This document shows, one piece after another, positions 58,693-64,000 of a DNA stretch of 64,000 nt. The position numbers and the translations under genes were made by a program. Source of the DNA: a gamma proteobacterium HdN1 (GTDB taxonomy: Bacteria; Pseudomonadota; Gammaproteobacteria; Pseudomonadales; Ketobacteraceae). The stretch's first letter is position 1, and each line of letters starts with the position of its first letter. The notes under the pieces were generated by a model. The model was not told the DNA's origin and did no database searches. It was given only the letters and a program-made list of their open reading frames with translations. Location: positions 1,028,527-1,092,526 of the forward strand of contig FP929140.1 of assembly GCA_000198515.1 (NCBI GenBank), given 5' to 3'.

Positions 58693-60132
58693 CTACAAAT
58701 CCTTCTTGTCAGCGAAGGCCAATTGAGAAGCTTTGTGTGACGCCTCAAAAGCGCTCGCAAAGGTATTCATCTGTTGGGTAATCTTGCTTGCTTGGCGAAC
58801 GAAAGCTGCACGCTCCGTTTGAGCAATTGGCAGTGAACCTGGAAGCTTTACTGTAACTGGGTTTTTTACTTGGCCATTTACATAGAACTCATAATGAAGG
58901 TGAGGCCCAGTTGCAAGGCCGGTGCTGCCAACATACCCAATTACCTGTCCCTGTTTGATTTTTGTTCCGGTTTTCATGCCCTTGGCAAAATTTTGCATGT
59001 GGGCATAGAGCGTTTCGTAACCGCGCCCGTGATCGAGGATTACCACGTTCCCATAGCCGCCTTTTCTGCCCGAAAACTTGACGACCCCGTCTCCTGTAGC
59101 CTTGATCGGTGTGCCGCGAGTTGCCGCATAGTCCGTGCCCTTGTGTGCGCGTAAAGAATGCAATACGGGGTGCAGCCTCGATAGATCAAAGTGGGAGCTG
59201 ATTCTTGCGTAGTCGATCGGTGCGCGGATAAACGCCTTTCTGAGCGTGGTTCCTTCTTTGGAATAGTAGTCAATGCTTCCATCTGGTCGTTTAAAGCGAA
59301 CCGCCGTGTACTCTTTCCCCTTGGTAGTGAATTCCGCAGCGAGAATCGCCCCGTCTCTAAGCTTCTGCCCATCAACGTAAAGCTCCTCATAAACTACTTT
59401 GAATGAATCGCCTTTATGGATGTCCTGCGAGAAATCAATATCGAAATCGAAGATGCGTGTGAGTTGGAGTGCGCTCGAATGACTTAGCCCAGCAGCCTGA
59501 GCTGCCTGAAAAAATGAAGAACGGACGGTTCCTTGCGTGTAGGTTGTAAACGGAACAGGTTCCTTCTTCTCCAGCGATACAGATAGCTGCCCGCTGGTGT
59601 CCCGAGCCGCGATGAGGGAGTCGGTCTTGGTCAGATCTAGGGAGAGAAACGTCAATTGATTCTCATGATCTTCTTGAATGTGTAGCGTTTGGCCGGGCTG
59701 GAGATGCGGAATCCGCTTCTTCAGTGCGGCTGTTGCAGCGAGAATTGCGTCTTGATCTTTGGCCATCAGCTCGGCGCGTGCAAGCAAAGTCGAAAGAGAG
59801 TCACCCGACCGCACATTGAGTGCCCTAGTGTTTGGTTGGGTGCCCGCAGCTGCGTTCGAAATAGAAGAATCCGCCTTGGACGGCGCTTCATTGCGCGCCC
59901 CGGGAGCGCTGATTGCTTCAGAAATGGATGCGCTGGCATTCAGGGCATCGTCTTCAACGGCGGCGACGGGCGTAGGTAAATCAAGCACAACTCGCTTTAC
60001 CGTAGCGTCGGATTTGGGAGCTAGTGCTAGCGCGAACCCGATTAGCAGTCCTACCAGCCCAGCTAAGATGATGTGACGTCGCGGATATCGCCCGCTCGAA
60101 TCGGCTTGAGTGTTTGACGAATAGATTGTCAT
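58693..60132 (-). CDS. M23-family murein peptidase with an N-terminal membrane anchor
   Basis: The protein (479 residues) has one N-terminal membrane segment (HIILAGLVGLLIGFALALAP), an acidic/Ser-Ala stretch, an OapA/LysM-like domain (VRSGDSLSTLLARAEL...PGQTLHIQ) and a C-terminal LytM/M23 domain with the zinc ligands in HKGTDYAA and GPHLHYEFYV. It probably cuts peptidoglycan cross-links in the periplasm. In Pseudomonas an equivalent gene sits between tyrS and anmK; here erpA follows directly on the other strand. An in-frame TTG 8 codons earlier is an alternative start. Confidence 0.92.
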   Translation of the reverse strand: MTIYSSNTQADSSGRYPRRHIILAGLVGLLIGFALALAPKSDATVKRVVLDLPTPVAAVEDDALNASASISEAISAPGARNEAPSKADSSISNAAAGTQPNTRALNVRSGDSLSTLLARAELMAKDQDAILAATAALKKRIPHLQPGQTLHIQEDHENQLTFLSLDLTKTDSLIAARDTSGQLSVSLEKKEPVPFTTYTQGTVRSSFFQAAQAAGLSHSSALQLTRIFDFDIDFSQDIHKGDSFKVVYEELYVDGQKLRDGAILAAEFTTKGKEYTAVRFKRPDGSIDYYSKEGTTLRKAFIRAPIDYARISSHFDLSRLHPVLHSLRAHKGTDYAATRGTPIKATGDGVVKFSGRKGGYGNVVILDHGRGYETLYAHMQNFAKGMKTGTKIKQGQVIGYVGSTGLATGPHLHYEFYVNGQVKNPVTVKLPGSLPIAQTERAAFVRQASKITQQMNTFASAFEASHKASQLAFADKKDL

Positions 60133-60276
60133 TTTGACATTCAAATCCAGATGCAAGTATTGGAGTTGGCTCAGCTATTTTTTAAACAATAGCAGTGTAT
60201 TCAAGAAAATGTAGGGCATCCTAACACCTCGACCATCGATTTTGCGAGAAAAAACCAAAATTTAGCGTGGCCCTTT

Positions 60277-60305
60277 TTGGTTGTAGGTATTAAAAATGCT
60301 AGAAT
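60277..60305 (+). promoter_or_regulatory. Probable tyrS promoter
   Basis: TTGGTT (60277-60282), a 17-bp spacer and TAGAAT (60300-60305). The tyrS start lies about 45 bases further on. Confidence 0.55.
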
Positions 60306-60349
60306 CTTTGCGTTTTGTTTACTGAGTCGCATGATTGGAGTGGAAGCAA

Positions 60350-61564
60350 GTGCAAGTACAGAGTGCCGACCTTGATAAGGCTTTGAGCTTAATTAAGCGT
60401 GGCGTTTTTGAGATCCTGTTAGAGGCCGAGTTGATCGAAAAGTTGCGCCAAGGGCGGCCATTGAAGATCAAGGCGGGGTTCGATCCTACTGCGCCCGATC
60501 TTCATTTGGGGCACACCGTATTAATCAATAAGCTAAAAGTCTTCCAGGATCTTGGTCATGAAATCTATTTCTTGATTGGCGATTTCACAGGAATGATTGG
60601 TGACCCTTCTGGTAAGAACCAAACTAGGCCACCATTGAGCGTTGAGCAGGTAATGGCAAACGCAAAGACCTATGAGGATCAGATATTCAAGATACTGGAT
60701 CGAGAAAAAACCAAGGTCGTTTTCAATTCGGCATGGCTCGAGAAGTTGGGGGCGGCGGGCTTGATACGTCTAGCGTCGAACCAAACGGTTGCTCGTATGC
60801 TCGAACGTGACGATTTTAGCAAGCGGTATAAAGCAGAGCAGCCGATTGCCATTCATGAGTTCCTCTACCCGTTGATACAGGGCTATGATTCGGTTGCGCT
60901 TGAGGCGGATGTTGAGATGGGAGGCACCGATCAGCGCTTTAATTTGCTAATGGGGCGAGAGCTCCAAAAGGCTTCGGGTCAAGCGCCCCAGACTGTGATC
61001 ATGGTGCCGTTGTTGGAAGGTTTGGATGGTGTTCAGAAGATGTCCAAATCTTTGGGGAACTATGTGGGGATTAATGATGCGCCCGGCGAAATGTACACTA
61101 AGCTTCTGTCTGTTCCCGACAGCTTGATGTGGCGCTATTTTGAGCTGCTAAGTTTTCGCACGGTTGAGGAGATTGCGGACTTTCGCCGCCAAGTTGATAG
61201 TGGTTCAAGCCCGCAAGCGTTCAAGCAATTGCTCGCCGAAGAGATTATTGCTCGTTTTCACGGTGAAAGCGCTGCGCAGGCGGCAAAGCGAGGGGCCGGC
61301 AACCGCTTTGATTGGGGGGATGCGCCGGAGGATATGCCTGAGATCGAGCTGGTTGCGCCCGATGGTGCCGGCGTGCCAGTCGTTAATGCCGCAAAAGCAG
61401 CGGCGCTCGTTTCCACTACCACTCAGGCGCGATCCTTTGTTCAGCAGTCTGCTTTACGTGTGGGTGGGCGAGTAGTCTCCGATGTTTCCGAAGTTCTCCC
61501 AGTCGGAGGGCCCTATATCCTTCAGGCTGGCAAGAAGAAGTTTGCTCGCGTCTTTGTTAGGTAG
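60350..61564 (+). CDS. tyrS: Tyrosyl-tRNA synthetase
   Basis: It charges tRNA-Tyr. The protein (404 residues) is a class I synthetase with HIGH as HLGH ([12 protein letters not shown]), the tRNA-binding loop, KMSKS ([11 protein letters not shown]) and a C-terminal S4-like domain ([17 protein letters not shown]). GTG 60350 has GGAG 9 bases upstream; a TTG at 60335 in the same frame would add 5 residues. It precedes the rRNA operon by about 60 bases. Confidence 0.95.
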   Translation: MQVQSADLDKALSLIKRGVFEILLEAELIEKLRQGRPLKIKAGFDPTAPDLHLGHTVLINKLKVFQDLGHEIYFLIGDFTGMIGDPSGKNQTRPPLSVEQVMANAKTYEDQIFKILDREKTKVVFNSAWLEKLGAAGLIRLASNQTVARMLERDDFSKRYKAEQPIAIHEFLYPLIQGYDSVALEADVEMGGTDQRFNLLMGRELQKASGQAPQTVIMVPLLEGLDGVQKMSKSLGNYVGINDAPGEMYTKLLSVPDSLMWRYFELLSFRTVEEIADFRRQVDSGSSPQAFKQLLAEEIIARFHGESAAQAAKRGAGNRFDWGDAPEDMPEIELVAPDGAGVPVVNAAKAAALVSTTTQARSFVQQSALRVGGRVVSDVSEVLPVGGPYILQAGKKKFARVFVR

Positions 61565-61624
61565 TTGAAGTTAAGCAATTGAAGGGCGGTCTCGCGGAAA
61601 CTTAAAATTTCCCGAAATAAGTCG

Positions 61625-61652
61625 TTGACAGTTTTTCAAAAACCTTTAAGAT
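61625..61652 (+). promoter_or_regulatory. rRNA operon promoter P1
   Basis: Perfect TTGACA (61625-61630), 16-bp spacer, TAAGAT (61647-61652), followed by GCGC, the GC-rich discriminator typical of stringently controlled rRNA promoters. Confidence 0.75.
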
Positions 61653-61728
61653 GCGCACCACTCCGAAGCGAGACTCTCTGAAGAGAGTGGGAAGTGAAGG
61701 AAGCGTGAACCGGGTTGAAAAAAACGGT

Positions 61729-61756
61729 TGACAAGGTAGCCAAACAGCGTAGAATG
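61729..61756 (+). promoter_or_regulatory. rRNA operon promoter P2
   Basis: Perfect TTGACA (61729-61734), 16-bp spacer, TAGAAT (61751-61756), then GCGCGG. Spacing and discriminator match P1, about 104 bases upstream. Confidence 0.85.
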
Positions 61757-61800
61757 CGCGGCTCCCAAGCAGCAAGCCTGAACACAGGCTGAGCGAAAAA

Positions 61801-61813
61801 GTTCTTTAACAAT
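61801..61813 (+). promoter_or_regulatory. boxA antitermination element in the rRNA leader
   Basis: GTTCTTTAACAAT matches the boxA consensus (TGCTCTTTAACAA) where NusB/NusE bind in rRNA antitermination. It lies 117 bases before 16S. Confidence 0.8.
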
Positions 61814-61930
61814 TCGAATTGACAGTAATGCGTGTGGGTATTTGTGCTGAAGGTATAGAGATATATCGGCAAGTACAAAGACCTCGAAAAGAGATCTGAG
61901 TACGAGCCAAGTCGCAAGACGAAAGAGATT

Positions 61931-63465
<1,535 letters not shown>

Positions 63466-63551
63466 AATAAAGCCTGAAAGCGCAAGTACTCACACTCATT
63501 ACTGTTAAAACGAATTGTCAGCTTGGGCTGAGACTCAGGTTGTAAGGCATT

Positions 63552-63628
<77 letters not shown>

Positions 63629-63642
63629 GTGTTTTGGAGAAT

Positions 63643-63718
63643 GGGGCCATAGCTCAGCTGGGAGAGCGCCTGCTTTGCACGCAGGAGGTCAGGAGTTCGA
63701 TCCTCCTTGGCTCCACCA
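63643..63718 (+). tRNA. tRNA-Ala (anticodon TGC)
   Basis: A 76-base tRNA with acceptor GGGGCCA / TGGCTCC (one G:T pair), anticodon loop TTTGCAC, T-loop TTCGATC and encoded CCA. Second spacer tRNA, 14 bases after tRNA-Ile. Confidence 0.97.
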
Positions 63719-64000
63719 GATTGGGGGTTTGGAAGGAAGTGTATCGGAAGGAAGTGTAAAGGCAAAAGGTGTAAGGTAAAAGGGTTAGAAAATAGAACCA
63801 AGCTTTCGATGTTTTTTTGAGAAAGAGATTTTGAAGAAACGGCGTTAAGAAAGAGAGTTTGTTTCTAGTTTTTTAGCTGGAACCACAGGAAGCCCCTGTG
63901 AGTGTTCTTTAACAGGTAGGATAATGAGAAGAGCTTGCAATCATTGCATTCGAAAGGATGTAGGGGATTGCAAGAGTAAAGAGTTAAAGATCAAGCGATC
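63719..64000 (+). other. 16S-23S spacer after the tRNAs, with second boxA
   Basis: Purine-rich spacer without a gene. A 13-base word GGAAGGAAGTGTA occurs twice with a 15-bp period (63731 and 63746). TGTTCTTTAACA at 63903-63914 is a second boxA, expected upstream of 23S. 23S itself lies beyond the window. Confidence 0.7.

Noticed and set aside
58481-58693. 70-codon basic frame on the minus strand after the M23 gene
   Set aside because: GTG start overlapping the peptidase stop is suggestive, but there is no known motif and it overlaps the erpA end; too weak to call.

Overview
The window looks like a chromosomal segment of a gammaproteobacterium. Three conserved blocks have the gene order I associate with Pseudomonadales and Cellvibrionales-type genomes: yhbY | rlmE-ftsH-folP-glmM-tpiA-secG-tRNA-Leu-tRNA-fMet-rimP-nusA-infB-rbfA-truB-rpsO-pnp; miaB-phoH-ybeY-ybeX-lnt-(HAD)-leuS-lptE-holA; and hemJ, erpA, M23 peptidase, tyrS next to an rRNA operon. 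The 16S gene is intact and complete, but I cannot name genus or species without a database. The window ends inside the 16S-23S spacer.

Bases 1-7000 are accessory DNA. They hold a type III restriction-modification operon with extra genes: a YhcG/DUF1016 nuclease-like gene cut by the window edge, mod, a shortened second YhcG gene, a RhuM-family gene and res. All junctions overlap by 1-4 bases. Both core enzymes carry one small lesion each. mod has an in-frame amber codon, after which the family C-terminus continues in the same frame. res has one extra A near its 5' end. The second YhcG looks like an in-frame internal deletion. The module therefore appears recently silenced or in decay.

Bases 7000-23200 carry assorted single genes: a flavoprotein, a PepSY protein, a SET-domain protein, an RhlE-type helicase, an HDOD protein, an amidase, parC, the formaldehyde-detoxification pair frmA/fghA, a TehB-like methyltransferase, trxC, serB and an outer-membrane-like protein of unknown function.

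Bases 23200-41100 are the ribosome, translation and cell-envelope block, ending with rpsO, pnp and a START-domain protein. Bases 41200-53400 lie on the minus strand and run from miaB down to holA and a TetR regulator. Between lnt and leuS sits a tandem two-domain HAD protein whose catalytic DxD motif reads DWH in both halves. Bases 53500-61600 carry a PCuAC-like copper-binding lipoprotein, a dienelactone hydrolase, a secreted GH5 enzyme, hemJ, erpA, an M23 peptidase and tyrS. Bases 61600-64000 hold two tandem rRNA promoters, boxA, 16S, tRNA-Ile(GAT), tRNA-Ala(TGC) and spacer.

A recurring small-scale feature is a set of short imperfect tandem duplications (12-19 bp) next to gene ends (frmA, nusA, tetR, ybeX) and at the rimP start. 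No insertion sequence, prophage or CRISPR array was seen.
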